From Phycisphaerae bacterium (GTDB taxonomy: Bacteria > Chloroflexota > Anaerolineae > 4572-78 > J111), in the NCBI GenBank assembly GCA_028285035.1, contig JANQQF010000165.1, positions 1 to 64,000 on the forward strand: a stretch of 64,000 nucleotides of DNA, in the 5' to 3' direction. Position numbers and translations under genes: made by a program. Of the stretch, positions 24,247 to 34,011 are shown one piece after another; positions within the stretch are counted from its first letter, which is position 1; each line of letters starts with the position of its first letter. The notes under the pieces are model-generated. The model searched no databases, was not told the DNA's origin, and worked only from the letters and a program-made list of their open reading frames with translations.

Positions 24247-25338
24247 GTGAGCAACAAACAACATCCATCACTTTTTATTCCCGGGCCGACAAACGTCAGC
24301 CCAGCGGTGCTTGAAGCCCAGACGGAAGCGATGATTGGCCATCGTACCGCAGAGTTTGAGACCTTGTTTGCTGAAGTACAGGATATGCTAAAGCAGGTGT
24401 TCTTCACCGAAGGACGGGTGTATGTGCTAGCCTCGTCTGGCACCGGTTTGTGGGAAGCGGCGATACGCAATGGTATTCACAATCGCGTATTGAATTTTGT
24501 CAACGGGGCCTTTAGTGATCGTTGGCACCAAGTTGCGGTGGGGTGTGGAAAAGATGCCTCGCGGGTTGATGTGGAGTGGGGCAAAGCCATCACCCCAGAA
24601 GTAGTTGATGAAGCCTTACAACAATATCCCGATGTTGAGGCCATTGCCCTAGCGCATAACGAGACCAGCACTGGTGTTGCCTCTCCGCTTGGTCAGATTG
24701 CGGCGATGATGCGCGAGAAATATCCCGATGTGTTGATTATGGTTGATGCGGTTAGCTCCTTATCTGGGGTCAAGTTGCCTTTTGATGAATGGGGCCTGGA
24801 TATGATGCTGACCTCGACACAAAAAGCGTTGGCCGTTCCGCCTGGGCTGGCTCTCGGTGCGGTTAGCGATCGATTGCTCGAAAAAGCCAAGAGTGTACAA
24901 GGGCGTGGTTACTACTTTGACTTTTTGGTGCTGGATAAATATTTGAAGAAGAATACAACCCCAGCTACCCCAAATATTTCATTGATGCGAGCCTTGAGAG
25001 TACAGCTTAATCACATGATGGAAGAGGGGCTGGAAGCGCGTTTTGCTCGACATCAGGCGTTAGCCGAACGCACTCGCCGTTGGGTGGCTGAGTGTGGTTT
25101 CGAGATGTTCTCCGAGGAAGGGTATCATTCGCCCACGGTCTCTAATGTTCGCAACACACGGAGCATTGATATCGGTGATTTGAACTCGTTCCTTAAGGCG
25201 CGAGGGATGGTTGTTTCTAACGGCTATGGAAAGCTTAAAGGAGAAGCCTTCCGCATTGCGCATATGGGGAATGTGACAGCCGATGAGATGGAGACATTGC
25301 TCACTGCAATGACTGAATACTTGGAAGACAAAGCATAA
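24247..25338 (+). CDS. Class V PLP aminotransferase (serine-glyoxylate / alanine-glyoxylate / phosphoserine type, 363 aa)
   Basis: Start GTG at 24247 with AAGGG six bases upstream. The protein begins with the LFIPGPTNVSP block typical of alanine-glyoxylate and serine-glyoxylate aminotransferases, has the GTG phosphate loop (residues 65-67), Asp167 in MVDAVSS for the PLP ring nitrogen, and Lys193 in TSTQKAL for the Schiff base. Length is normal. Ten to fifteen bases downstream starts a SerA-type dehydrogenase, so the enzyme could transaminate 3-phosphohydroxypyruvate to phosphoserine, or serine plus glyoxylate to hydroxypyruvate plus glycine as in the serine cycle. The methylene-H4MPT dehydrogenase gene nearby keeps the second option open. 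Specificity cannot be fixed from sequence. Confidence 0.88.
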   Translation: MSNKQHPSLFIPGPTNVSPAVLEAQTEAMIGHRTAEFETLFAEVQDMLKQVFFTEGRVYVLASSGTGLWEAAIRNGIHNRVLNFVNGAFSDRWHQVAVGCGKDASRVDVEWGKAITPEVVDEALQQYPDVEAIALAHNETSTGVASPLGQIAAMMREKYPDVLIMVDAVSSLSGVKLPFDEWGLDMMLTSTQKALAVPPGLALGAVSDRLLEKAKSVQGRGYYFDFLVLDKYLKKNTTPATPNISLMRALRVQLNHMMEEGLEARFARHQALAERTRRWVAECGFEMFSEEGYHSPTVSNVRNTRSIDIGDLNSFLKARGMVVSNGYGKLKGEAFRIAHMGNVTADEMETLLTAMTEYLEDKA

Positions 25339-25353
25339 AGGAGAGATTTGACA

Positions 25354-27102
25354 ATGACGTCAGAGAACGGAACTGCCCGAATTCTTATTTGCGATGCCAT
25401 TGCCCAAGTTGGGATTGATATGCTGCAAGAGCATTTCGATGTCGATGTAAAAATTGGTATTAGCAAAGAAGAACTATTAGACACAATTGATCGGTATCAG
25501 GGTGTTGTTGTCCGTAGCGCCACAAAAATTGGGGCCGATGTGCTCGAACGGGCCAGTCACTTAGAAATAATTGGTCGAGCCGGTGCGGGCTTGGATAACA
25601 TTGATGTAGCTGAAGCGCAGGCCCGAGGGATCAAAGTAGTTAACTGCCCAGATGCTAACACGGTGGCTGTCGCTGAGCATACGATGGCCTTGTTGTTAGG
25701 CTTGGTGCGGCACCTCCCCAAGGCAGATGTTGGCCTAAAAGCGGGGCGCTGGGAAAAGAAACAGTTGCTGGGAATGGGCCTGACTGGCAAGGTGTTGGGG
25801 ATCATTGGCTTTGGGCGAATTGGTCGAGAAGTGGCCATTCGAGCCAAAGCATTTGGCATGAAAGTGTTGGTTAATCAACGCCGCCCCACGCCCGAACTTA
25901 ACGCTGAATTTGGGGTTGAAGCGGTTGATATGAATTTGTTACTGCAGCAATCTGATTTTGTTACGCTGCATGTGCCCGCTCGCCCGGAAACAGAGAATTT
26001 GATCAAGGCCGAACAGTTAGCAATGATGCGCTCAACCGCCTATTTGATCAATACGGCTCGGGGCACGGTCATCGATGAGGAGGCCCTGCTGGAGGCCGTT
26101 GAGATGGGCCAAATTGCGGGAGCAGCTTTGGATGTATTTCTGGAGGAGCCAGCCACAAACAATAAGTTGGCCCAACATCCAAAAGTGATTGCTACCCCTC
26201 ACATTGCAGCCAGTACGCAAGACGCCCAACAATCAGCGGCGATGACCGTAGCCCGTCATCTCATTGATTTCTTTCGGGATGAGCCGAATGATAACCCCCT
26301 CAATCTACGTGTCGTTAGTGCCGACGACATTTATCCGCATGAGCAGGTTGATCCGCGACGTATCAGCCGCTTAGCCAAACGACTGGAAAAGGATGATATT
26401 TTAGCTAATCCCCCCATCGTTTATGAAGCAGACGGTAAATATATCGTGCTTGATGGGGCAACTCGAACAACAGCTTTGAAGGAGGCTGGCTTTCCGCATG
26501 CGGTAGTACAACTGGTAACGGATACCGATACTTTGACGTTAGACACGTGGTATCACGCGATCCGAAAATGTACACCTGATCAGGCTTTGGCTGCCATAAA
26601 AGGTGTATCTAATCTTGAACTCAAGGAAAGTAACTCTCTCAGGGTTTGGGATGACATGTTTGAGTCTGGCGGTGTTTGTTATGTGCATACCGTCGATAAT
26701 CGCCTTTTTGTCTTAATCCCAAAGGCGGGCTCTAATCATCTTGAGGTCTTGAATGAGCTAACTCAGGCCTATATTGACAGCCAGCATGTTACGCGCAGCC
26801 TCAATAGTGATGTATCCACCTTGCAGGAAGAGTATCCTGATTTAGCAGCAGTGGTCGTCTTTCCCACGTATACCGTGGAACAAGTGCTACAAATTGCCCA
26901 GGCGGGGAGTGTCTTGCCGGCTGGTATTACCCGTTTCCTCATTGCGGGCCGTGTCCTTCGCATCAATGCGTCTTTGGCGGTCCTGAAGTCGGATCAATCA
27001 TTGAGTGAGAAGCAGAATTGGTTGAATCAGCAAATTCAGGACAAAATCGATAATGGTCGATTACGATATTATGAAGAGCCGGTGTACTTGTTGGATGAAT
27101 AG
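25354..27102 (+). CDS. serA: SerA-type dehydrogenase fused to a ParB/Srx-fold serine-kinase-like domain (582 aa)
   Basis: ATG at 25354 is preferred to the TTG six bases earlier because AAAGGAGA (25337-25344) is nine bases before it. Residues 1-318 are a D-2-hydroxyacid dehydrogenase of the 3-phosphoglycerate dehydrogenase group: GFGRIG (152-157) binds NAD and Arg236, Glu265 and His283 (PHIAAST) are the catalytic triad. The usual C-terminal ACT/ASB regulatory domains are absent. In their place residues 320-582 resemble a whole SbnI/SerK-type protein of the ParB/sulfiredoxin fold: IYPHEQVDPRRI, NPPIV, and LDGATR (366-371). That family includes free L-serine kinases making O-phosphoserine. A fusion would join phosphohydroxypyruvate formation with phosphoserine chemistry in one chain; a ligand-sensing role is an alternative. 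Operon with the aminotransferase. Confidence 0.85.
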   Translation: MTSENGTARILICDAIAQVGIDMLQEHFDVDVKIGISKEELLDTIDRYQGVVVRSATKIGADVLERASHLEIIGRAGAGLDNIDVAEAQARGIKVVNCPDANTVAVAEHTMALLLGLVRHLPKADVGLKAGRWEKKQLLGMGLTGKVLGIIGFGRIGREVAIRAKAFGMKVLVNQRRPTPELNAEFGVEAVDMNLLLQQSDFVTLHVPARPETENLIKAEQLAMMRSTAYLINTARGTVIDEEALLEAVEMGQIAGAALDVFLEEPATNNKLAQHPKVIATPHIAASTQDAQQSAAMTVARHLIDFFRDEPNDNPLNLRVVSADDIYPHEQVDPRRISRLAKRLEKDDILANPPIVYEADGKYIVLDGATRTTALKEAGFPHAVVQLVTDTDTLTLDTWYHAIRKCTPDQALAAIKGVSNLELKESNSLRVWDDMFESGGVCYVHTVDNRLFVLIPKAGSNHLEVLNELTQAYIDSQHVTRSLNSDVSTLQEEYPDLAAVVVFPTYTVEQVLQIAQAGSVLPAGITRFLIAGRVLRINASLAVLKSDQSLSEKQNWLNQQIQDKIDNGRLRYYEEPVYLLDE

Positions 27103-27126
27103 TGGGAGATAGGTGTTTTCTTACGA

Positions 27127-27155
27127 TTGCCATTCGACCCGCTCAATGTTACAAT
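27127..27155 (+). promoter_or_regulatory. Sigma-70-type promoter for the methylene-H4MPT dehydrogenase operon
   Basis: TTGCCA (27127-27132) and TACAAT (27150-27155) are separated by exactly 17 bases. Transcription would begin near 27162, about 45 bases before the ATG, which has AAGGAAG upstream. Confidence 0.7.
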
Positions 27156-27206
27156 GGCGCGTCTATATTCATACATAATTTTACAAAATTCTAAGGAAGA
27201 ATTCTG

Positions 27207-28064
27207 ATGAAAAAATTGTTGTTTCAGCTCGATACGGATCCAATCCCCAGTGCCTTCGATGGTGTTGCGGCATATGATGGGGGAATTGATCATTTGATGA
27301 CATTTCCGGGGATGACTCCCGATAATGTAGAAGGAACCATCCACGGGGCGATTTTTACACGGGGTGGTAAAAATAAACAGTATACAGCTCTTTTTGTCGG
27401 CGGAAGTAACTTGGCTCAAGGAGAGGCCCTGTTTGATGCCGTTCAAAAAGTCTTCTTCTCCAACTTCCGCGTCTCGATTATGATGGATAGCAATGGCTGT
27501 AACACAACGGCAGCCGCAGCAGTGGCAAAAATCACAAGCACGGGGAGTATTGCTGGGAAGCGGGCCGTGGTTTTGGCTGGAACTGGCCCTGTTGGTCAAC
27601 GTGGAGCTGTTTTGATGGCAAAAGAAGGAGCGGATGTTGTCTTGACCTCCCGTAAATTGGATCGGGCAGAGACAGCTTGTGAAAATATGCAGGCCCGTTA
27701 TGGCGTTTCCTTAACGCCGATGCAAGCCTCCGACGAAGCGACAGTCCAAGCCGCACTTGATGGGGCGCAGGTTGTTTTGGCTGCTGGGGCGGCTGGGATC
27801 AAGCTGCTGCCTGAAGTGATGTGGACCGATCATCCGACTTTGGAAATTTTAGCCGATATTAACACGGTGCCGCCCTTGGGAATTGAAGGTGTGGATATGA
27901 TGGATAAAGGCAATGAACGAAATGGCAAGGTGTGTTTCGGCGGCTTAGGGATTGGTGGTTTGAAGATGAAAACTCACCGAGCGGCGGTTGGTAAATTGTT
28001 TGAGGCGAACGATCAAGTTTTTGATGCGGAAGCGATTTACGAATTAGCCAAAGAATTGGTGTAA
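27207..28064 (+). CDS. mtdB: NAD(P)-dependent methylene-tetrahydromethanopterin dehydrogenase (285 aa)
   Basis: The protein matches the MtdA/MtdB family along its whole length: MKKLLFQLDTDPIPSAFD at the start, AYDGG, GAIFTRGG, the long FVGGSN and MDSNGCNTTAAAA blocks, the nucleotide-binding VVLAGTGPVGQRGA, TSRKLDRA, AAGAAGIKLLP and GLGIGGLKMKTHRA. It oxidises methylene-H4MPT (or methylene-H4F in some members) to the methenyl form with NAD(P)+. The family is best known from methylotrophs and some relatives. Its place beside serine and glyoxylate-type genes suggests either one-carbon assimilation or a replacement for FolD. Own promoter upstream; the next gene starts four bases after the stop. 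Confidence 0.9.
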   Translation: MKKLLFQLDTDPIPSAFDGVAAYDGGIDHLMTFPGMTPDNVEGTIHGAIFTRGGKNKQYTALFVGGSNLAQGEALFDAVQKVFFSNFRVSIMMDSNGCNTTAAAAVAKITSTGSIAGKRAVVLAGTGPVGQRGAVLMAKEGADVVLTSRKLDRAETACENMQARYGVSLTPMQASDEATVQAALDGAQVVLAAGAAGIKLLPEVMWTDHPTLEILADINTVPPLGIEGVDMMDKGNERNGKVCFGGLGIGGLKMKTHRAAVGKLFEANDQVFDAEAIYELAKELV

Positions 28065-28068
28065 CACG

Positions 28069-29475
28069 ATGGAACTTGAATTTTGGGGAGCGGCTCAGAC
28101 AGTCACAGGCTCGATGCACCTGTTGAAGGTGAACGGCTATAATATTTTGCTTGATTGTGGCTTGTTTCAGGGGCGTCGTAAGCAAGCCTTTGAGCAAAAT
28201 CGTAATTTCGAGTTTGAGCCAAGCGAAATCGATGTGGTGGTTTTATCTCACGCCCACACTGACCACACGGCCAATTTGCCGACATTGGTCAAGCGTGGAT
28301 TTAAGGGGCCTGTTTGGGCGACCTCTGCCACCCGTGACCTGTGTGCGATGATGCTGCCGGACTCTGCCCATATTCAAGAGAGTGATGTACGCTATGTGAA
28401 CAAAAAGCGGAAGCGGCAGGGTAAAACCTTGTTTGAACCGCTCTATACGCAGGCTGACGCCTTGCAAGCTCTGAGCCAGTTTCAATCCATCGGTTACAAT
28501 CGAACCTTTGGGGTTGTGCCGGGAGTGAAAGCGCAATATCGAGAGGCTGGTCACGTTCTGGGGTCGGCCTCTGTAACACTCGATATCGACGATGCCGGAA
28601 CGCACAAGCGATTGGTGTTTAGTGGCGACATTGGTCGTAAGCATCTGCCGATTTTACGTGATCCTGCTTCAGTTGAGGGAGCGGATTACATTATTATGGA
28701 AAGTACTTATGGATTGCGTTATCATCAAGCTCCCGGCGAAGCTAGAGAAGCTTTAAAGGCCGCTGTTCTTGATGCTCAGGCAAAAGGGGGGAAGGTGATC
28801 ATTCCTTCCTTTGCGGTGGGTCGTACCCAAGAGGTCGTCTATGCTTTGCATGAGCTGACTGACTCAGGTGATATTCCGCCGATTGATGTTTATGTGGATA
28901 GTCCGCTTGCTGTGAATGCCACTGAGATATTCCGTTTACATCCGGAGGTATATGATCAGGAAACACGAGATTTTCTGGCTGAGAGTCAAAGTGCCGATCC
29001 ATTTGGGTTTGAGGGGGTGAGTTATGTGCGTGATGTCGCAGACTCAAAGGCCTTGAACCATCTGGATGGTCCCGCTGTCATTATCAGTGCCTCCGGCATG
29101 TGTGAGGCGGGTCGTATTTTGCACCATTTGAAAAATAATATTTCAGATGACCGGAATACGATTTTGTTTGTCGGCTACCAAGCGGCGCATACGTTGGGTC
29201 GTAAAATTTTAGAGGGACGGTCGCCTGTCCCGATTTTTGGGGATGATTATCCGGTTCGAGCCAAAGTGATTAAAATTGAAGGATACTCAGCCCACGCTGA
29301 CCGAAATGGATTGTTAAATTGGCTTAAGACAGCCCAGTCGCAAAGCCCGAAGCTCAAGAAGTTATTTTTAGTTCATGGTGAACTTGAAGCTGCCGAAGCT
29401 CTGGCTGAAGCTGCGCTTGAGCAGGGAGTCCCCGAAGTACATGTGCCCGCCCGAGGCGATAGCTTTAGTTTATAA
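28069..29475 (+). CDS. Beta-CASP metallo-beta-lactamase-fold nuclease (468 aa)
   Basis: The metal site HAHTDH (residues 61-66) and later motifs GHVLGSA, SGDIG and the beta-CASP signatures (IPSFAVGRTQE, YVDSPLA, IISASGMCEAGRILHHL, GYSAHAD) identify an RNA-processing nuclease of the CPSF73/YSH1-like bacterial group rather than RNase J. Length is normal. It begins four bases after mtdB and is followed closely by peptide deformylase, so it is part of that transcript. Likely a cytoplasmic mRNA nuclease. Confidence 0.9.
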   Translation: MELEFWGAAQTVTGSMHLLKVNGYNILLDCGLFQGRRKQAFEQNRNFEFEPSEIDVVVLSHAHTDHTANLPTLVKRGFKGPVWATSATRDLCAMMLPDSAHIQESDVRYVNKKRKRQGKTLFEPLYTQADALQALSQFQSIGYNRTFGVVPGVKAQYREAGHVLGSASVTLDIDDAGTHKRLVFSGDIGRKHLPILRDPASVEGADYIIMESTYGLRYHQAPGEAREALKAAVLDAQAKGGKVIIPSFAVGRTQEVVYALHELTDSGDIPPIDVYVDSPLAVNATEIFRLHPEVYDQETRDFLAESQSADPFGFEGVSYVRDVADSKALNHLDGPAVIISASGMCEAGRILHHLKNNISDDRNTILFVGYQAAHTLGRKILEGRSPVPIFGDDYPVRAKVIKIEGYSAHADRNGLLNWLKTAQSQSPKLKKLFLVHGELEAAEALAEAALEQGVPEVHVPARGDSFSL

Positions 29476-29489
29476 GGTTGATACTGACA

Positions 29490-30035
29490 ATGGCAATTAG
29501 AGAAATTCTCACACTCGACAAACATGAAGCCGATCTTCGCAAGAAAAGTGAACCTGTTCAGGCCGTTAATCGGCGTGTAAAGAAGCTGATTCAGGACCTA
29601 AAGGATACGTTGTTGGACCGATCTGAAGGAATTGGCTTAGCTGCCCCACAAATTGGTGTTCACAGTCAGATTGTATTGGTCCGATTGGGTGCTCACTCTG
29701 AGGATGGCGAAGAAGCTGGTCCCCCCGTTGTGCTCATCAATCCCGAAATCATTGAAGCAGATAACGAAGAGAGAGATTTTGATGGGTGTTTGAGTATTCC
29801 CGGTGTATTTGGCGATACAGTTCGACCGCATCGACTTCGGGTGAAGGGCCTCAATGAATGGGGAAAACCGTTTGATGAAGTGTTTGAGGGGTTTGATGCG
29901 GTCGTTGTTCATCACGAGATCGATCATTTAGAAGGTATCCTCTTTATTGACCGTATTGCCAGTGTCGATGATTTGTATCAGATTCGCGAAAATGACCAGG
30001 GCGAAATTGTGCGTGTCCCCGTTAGTAGAAGTTGA
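29490..30035 (+). CDS. def: Peptide deformylase (181 aa)
   Basis: All three family motifs are present: GIGLAAPQIG (47-56), DGCLS (98-102; the usual first residue is Glu) with metal ligand Cys100, and HEIDH (142-146) with the two His ligands and catalytic Glu143. The enzyme removes the formyl group from new polypeptides at the ribosome. The ATG at 29490 is chosen because it gives the usual MAIREIL start; an upstream TTG in frame is adjacent to the AAGG and is unlikely. It is the last gene of the mtdB operon. Confidence 0.95.
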   Translation: MAIREILTLDKHEADLRKKSEPVQAVNRRVKKLIQDLKDTLLDRSEGIGLAAPQIGVHSQIVLVRLGAHSEDGEEAGPPVVLINPEIIEADNEERDFDGCLSIPGVFGDTVRPHRLRVKGLNEWGKPFDEVFEGFDAVVVHHEIDHLEGILFIDRIASVDDLYQIRENDQGEIVRVPVSRS

Positions 30036-30493
30036 GACTAGGCCAAGATTTTTATTCATAGGTTGGTTAATCAGTGGAGAAGTGTTATTCTCAAATAATG
30101 AATGTCTTAACATCCTCTATTTTAACTTTAAATTACTGAGTTTGGTTTGTGTGTTATTGTGCCCTCTCGCCATAAGTAAGGTCAAGCTTCCCCTTTGTTT
30201 ATCTGCTCCGTCGACCATTATTAGCGAAGATATCAGGTATTAACCCTCCACTAAAACCCTATACAAAACCTATAGCATCCCTACATATCCCCTTGAATCT
30301 ATAACTTTTTTGTGTTAAGTTTGAATTTAACTGAGACATTCCCTGTTAAATTTTTAAATAATTATCTACGTTATTTTTGTATAATATTGATTGGTTTCTT
30401 CACAAAAGACTGTTAAGCTTTTCACTTACTCGAAATGAGAAATTTAATATGTTGAGTAGCTAGCCTTATTTTTATGAAAATAGGAGCATTTTT
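30036..30493. other. AT-rich intergenic region
   Basis: No convincing gene. TATAAT at 30380-30385 may be a -10 element for the next gene but lacks a good -35. AGGAG at 30482-30486 is the ribosome binding site of the gene at 30494. I see no terminator hairpin with a clear T tract after the deformylase. Confidence 0.4.
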
Positions 30494-33400
30494 ATGCAAC
30501 ATTTACAACATTGGCAGAAACTCGGAATTTTGATCTTAGTAATCATCATAACCTTACTTATGGTGATGATACCTATCTCGATTGTTGAAGCGCAATCGCC
30601 AGCTCTATCAAGACCAAAGTCAACACTTCAAGAGGGTCTATCAGATGATAATTTGTCATTTCAGACTATTCTAGAGGGAAATGATGTCTCAATGAAGGAT
30701 AGTACCGGAGCGGTGGCGCCAGCAATTGCCGTTAGCCCCAATGGTACTTATGCCGTTATTGCCTATTATAAACACGTTAGTAATCAGATTAACAATGTTC
30801 ACGTCAAGTCGGCTACGGCTAGCGATGGTTGGTTGACTACAGAATTTGTTGGGCAAGGATTACATCCCAGTGTGGCCTTTGGCCCAACTGATAACATTGT
30901 CTATGTGGTTCGAACAGCGACGGATGGTAAATCTATTCGGCTTTCTAGCTGTACCTTATCTGCTACAGTATCACCAGAATGTGAAGAAAGCAATGTCCCC
31001 GTGACTGATGTATTAGGAGATGGCACAATCCACAGTGTTGGCAATCCTGATGTTGTAGTTGATAGTGTTGGTAATATTCATGTGGCTTGGGAAGAACTCC
31101 CCTCAGACACACCATACATAAAAATTAAAACGGCATTTTCTACCAATAGTGGGGCTTCTTGGACGGTGAGCGCAGATGGCATTTCGGTGAATGAGGTAGC
31201 CCTTGAAACGCCGCAATTGGCGATTGAGGGGACAACACTTCACCTAGTTGTAAGCCAGAGTGATGTTAAAATTGGCTATTTTCAAGCTAATGCGACTGAT
31301 CATGCCTGGATCAATCCTAAGACATTTGACACTATTTTCGATGTTAACTTTCAATATGATGTCTTGGCGAATCCGACTATTGCCGTTAATGGCAGCGATA
31401 TATTTTTGGCCTGGGATGGTCGTTCAAGCAAGGGAACAGGAATTTATTATGGTTTGATGCAGGCAATATCGAATGATAATGGCACCACATTTAGTGAGGT
31501 AACGTATATTCCTGACGGTGCCAATGCCCAGGCCAATTTGCAAAATCCTCGGAAAATTTCTGCCAGTAACGAGACAGTTCCACTTCATGAAGAAGCCTTG
31601 CGCCCCAGTCTTGCCAAAAGCGTGGGCGGATATGCCATCATTTGGCAAGAGCGAGGAATTGATAGTTTTGGCTGTGATGAAGCCATGAATGCGTCGTCCG
31701 AGATTCATCATGCCATCACCAATGTCAGTTGGATTGCGAACGTGTTGACAGACAATGAGCAGGAATATTCAATTGCGCCTGATATTGCCATTGATGAGGA
31801 TAATAACAATCAACATATTGTTTTTATGAAATCTGAGGCCCCAAATTGTGTGGGTGGTGGGCAAAATGAATATGCCATCACTTATCGTGGACCATTTGTA
31901 ATAACGAGTAATGATGGAGGGGAAGATACGATAACTGAGTCAGGGACGGGAAACCTGTATTTGCCAATTATTATTGACCAGACGGGGGGGACAGCCCCAG
32001 ATTTGGCAATTACCAAAATTGAGGTTCCAGCCAATGTTGAGCTTAATACAAAGGTGCCGATCAAGCTGACTATTGCCAATTTGAGCTCAGACCCAATTAA
32101 TCACTACTTCGATATTGATTTTTATCAAAATCCTGCGCCCCAAGTGCCAGGCTACAACTCAAGTAGTACCTTCAACTTTCCAGGTGATGCTAAATATTGG
32201 GAGAATTTCTTGGCCCCAAATGGAGAATCTGGCTCTACGGTAACGGTGACCCATCCCGATTTTGTGTTTAGTGATTATGGTGATTTTGAAATCTACGGGG
32301 TTGTTGATACGACCGATTATATACTTAATGAGTCCGATAAAACCAATAACATTATCAAGACTTCTGTATCTGTAACTTGTCTACCATCAGAATTTACAAG
32401 TGGTTTTACGTGGAGTGAGCGGCTCTTCAATTCCTCGTGGACCCAAACCCAGCCGGGTAGTTTTGCTAATGCTAATGGCAGTTTGAGTCTAATTAGTGAC
32501 GGGCTTAGCACCTATGGCAATAATGATGATGCTACTAATCGGGGGCATTATTATGTTCATCTGCAAAATCCAATTACAACCTCAGCGGGAATCGATATTA
32601 TTGTCAGGGTAACTGATGTTAGTACTGTTACATTCAGTGCGAAAGGGGGATTACAACTGCGGGAAAGTCTTGATCCTCGTAGTCCAAAGATCGAGTTTAA
32701 CTTGTCTTGGAATGCGACAAATAAGCAACATTTTCTGCAGGTTTCCTTACGTAGAAGCTTTGGTGACAATGTCGGGGGGTGGACGGATAGTGGCGTGGTT
32801 GATCTCGATTCTGGGCCAGTATGGCTACGTATCAATCGTGAAGCAGAAAGCAATACATTCAAATTTTATTATAAGCAACAGGCAACAAAGCCTGTGGATG
32901 ACGTGGATTGGGGGGCTCCCTATACCGAAGCTACCTTCAATATGAGTGATCAATTATACGCAGGTGTGTTTAACGCCTCATATTGGAATAACAATTACGG
33001 TACTTCAACCTTTGATAACTTTAGCTATATCGATCCATCCCTTTGCCCCGTCCCGGTCGCTTCATCCCCCGAGCCCTTAGCCCCTGGCGTCACTCAATGT
33101 ACCGATTTGTTGGAAGAGCCGAGTTTTGAGTCGGTCCCTGCTCAAAAATGGATTCTAGGATCGGATGAGGGTGTGACTCTGGTCGCTAGCGTCCTTCAGG
33201 CCCATAGTGGTTTATATCGGGTCGTGGCCCCGACATTTGATTTAGGATTTAAGCAACCTTACTTCTATCAGAGATTTACGATGCCCAGTGTGTCCGCATC
33301 AGGGGTCACGGATTTTACCTTTAATGTTTATCAGAAAGATGATGCGTTAGGTTCGGACCAGTCAGCCGATCAATTCTTTGCGGTGGTGGCGACCGCCCCA

Positions 33401-33970
33401 AACCCAGCTTCGGCTATAACCGACCCTGTCCTCATTGCGGATGGGGTTCATACCGAAGATTATGAGTTTGTCAATGTGACGCTTCCGGTGGCGAACGGTA
33501 TTAATATGGAGGATTATGCAGATCAGGAATTATATCTTTATCTTTATAATACAAGCAATAGCACCTGTGGTGTAGGGACATGTTATGATACAGAATATAG
33601 TTTTGATGACACTCAACTTACAACTTGTACCACTCAACCGCCACCCTCATCAATTACCACCCAATTAAGCGGATCTGTTACAATTCACAGATTTGGAGGA
33701 ACTGGACAAAGATTACCAAATGTAAAGGTTTGGGCTTATGCTGAGGGTGGGGAGTTGTATGAAACATTAACTCGTACAGATGGCACTTACAATTTCTATA
33801 ACATGCCGTCGGGTGAATACATAATCTATTCTGAATATCACGTGATTGATGCCCACGATCCGTCTCAAATCGAAACATTAGCAACAGATATTGTAGTAAG
33901 CTTAAATGGGAGTCATACCGGAGCTAATCCTTTGATCGCTAATCTTGACTTGTATGCGATTACGCCGTAA
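30494..33970 (+). CDS. Large secreted multidomain protein (1158 aa)
   Basis: A signal peptide (hydrophobic 10-30, cleavage near VEAQS) starts the protein. Residues about 60-475 contain repeated blade-like segments (AIAVSPNGTYAVIAYY, NPDVVVDSVGNIHVAWE, NPTIAVNGSDIFLAWDGRS), as in sialidase/BNR-type propellers. A YLPIII motif (about 488-493) follows. Residues about 500-610 look like a CARDB adhesion domain (PDLAITKIEVP, VPIKLTIANLSS). About 630-850 is a concanavalin/DUF1349-like beta domain (FDNFSYID). A further beta domain precedes a carboxypeptidase-regulatory-like fold at the end (VKVWAYAEGG, TRTDGTYNFYNMPSGEY). No catalytic residues are assigned. Probably an adhesive or glycan-binding exoprotein; separate from the ABC genes that follow 41 bases later. 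Confidence 0.75.
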   Translation: MQHLQHWQKLGILILVIIITLLMVMIPISIVEAQSPALSRPKSTLQEGLSDDNLSFQTILEGNDVSMKDSTGAVAPAIAVSPNGTYAVIAYYKHVSNQINNVHVKSATASDGWLTTEFVGQGLHPSVAFGPTDNIVYVVRTATDGKSIRLSSCTLSATVSPECEESNVPVTDVLGDGTIHSVGNPDVVVDSVGNIHVAWEELPSDTPYIKIKTAFSTNSGASWTVSADGISVNEVALETPQLAIEGTTLHLVVSQSDVKIGYFQANATDHAWINPKTFDTIFDVNFQYDVLANPTIAVNGSDIFLAWDGRSSKGTGIYYGLMQAISNDNGTTFSEVTYIPDGANAQANLQNPRKISASNETVPLHEEALRPSLAKSVGGYAIIWQERGIDSFGCDEAMNASSEIHHAITNVSWIANVLTDNEQEYSIAPDIAIDEDNNNQHIVFMKSEAPNCVGGGQNEYAITYRGPFVITSNDGGEDTITESGTGNLYLPIIIDQTGGTAPDLAITKIEVPANVELNTKVPIKLTIANLSSDPINHYFDIDFYQNPAPQVPGYNSSSTFNFPGDAKYWENFLAPNGESGSTVTVTHPDFVFSDYGDFEIYGVVDTTDYILNESDKTNNIIKTSVSVTCLPSEFTSGFTWSERLFNSSWTQTQPGSFANANGSLSLISDGLSTYGNNDDATNRGHYYVHLQNPITTSAGIDIIVRVTDVSTVTFSAKGGLQLRESLDPRSPKIEFNLSWNATNKQHFLQVSLRRSFGDNVGGWTDSGVVDLDSGPVWLRINREAESNTFKFYYKQQATKPVDDVDWGAPYTEATFNMSDQLYAGVFNASYWNNNYGTSTFDNFSYIDPSLCPVPVASSPEPLAPGVTQCTDLLEEPSFESVPAQKWILGSDEGVTLVASVLQAHSGLYRVVAPTFDLGFKQPYFYQRFTMPSVSASGVTDFTFNVYQKDDALGSDQSADQFFAVVATAPNPASAITDPVLIADGVHTEDYEFVNVTLPVANGINMEDYADQELYLYLYNTSNSTCGVGTCYDTEYSFDDTQLTTCTTQPPPSSITTQLSGSVTIHRFGGTGQRLPNVKVWAYAEGGELYETLTRTDGTYNFYNMPSGEYIIYSEYHVIDAHDPSQIETLATDIVVSLNGSHTGANPLIANLDLYAITP

Positions 33971-34011
33971 TCTAAGCGAACTATACTCTTTCAATATGCG
34001 AGGTGGCATGG

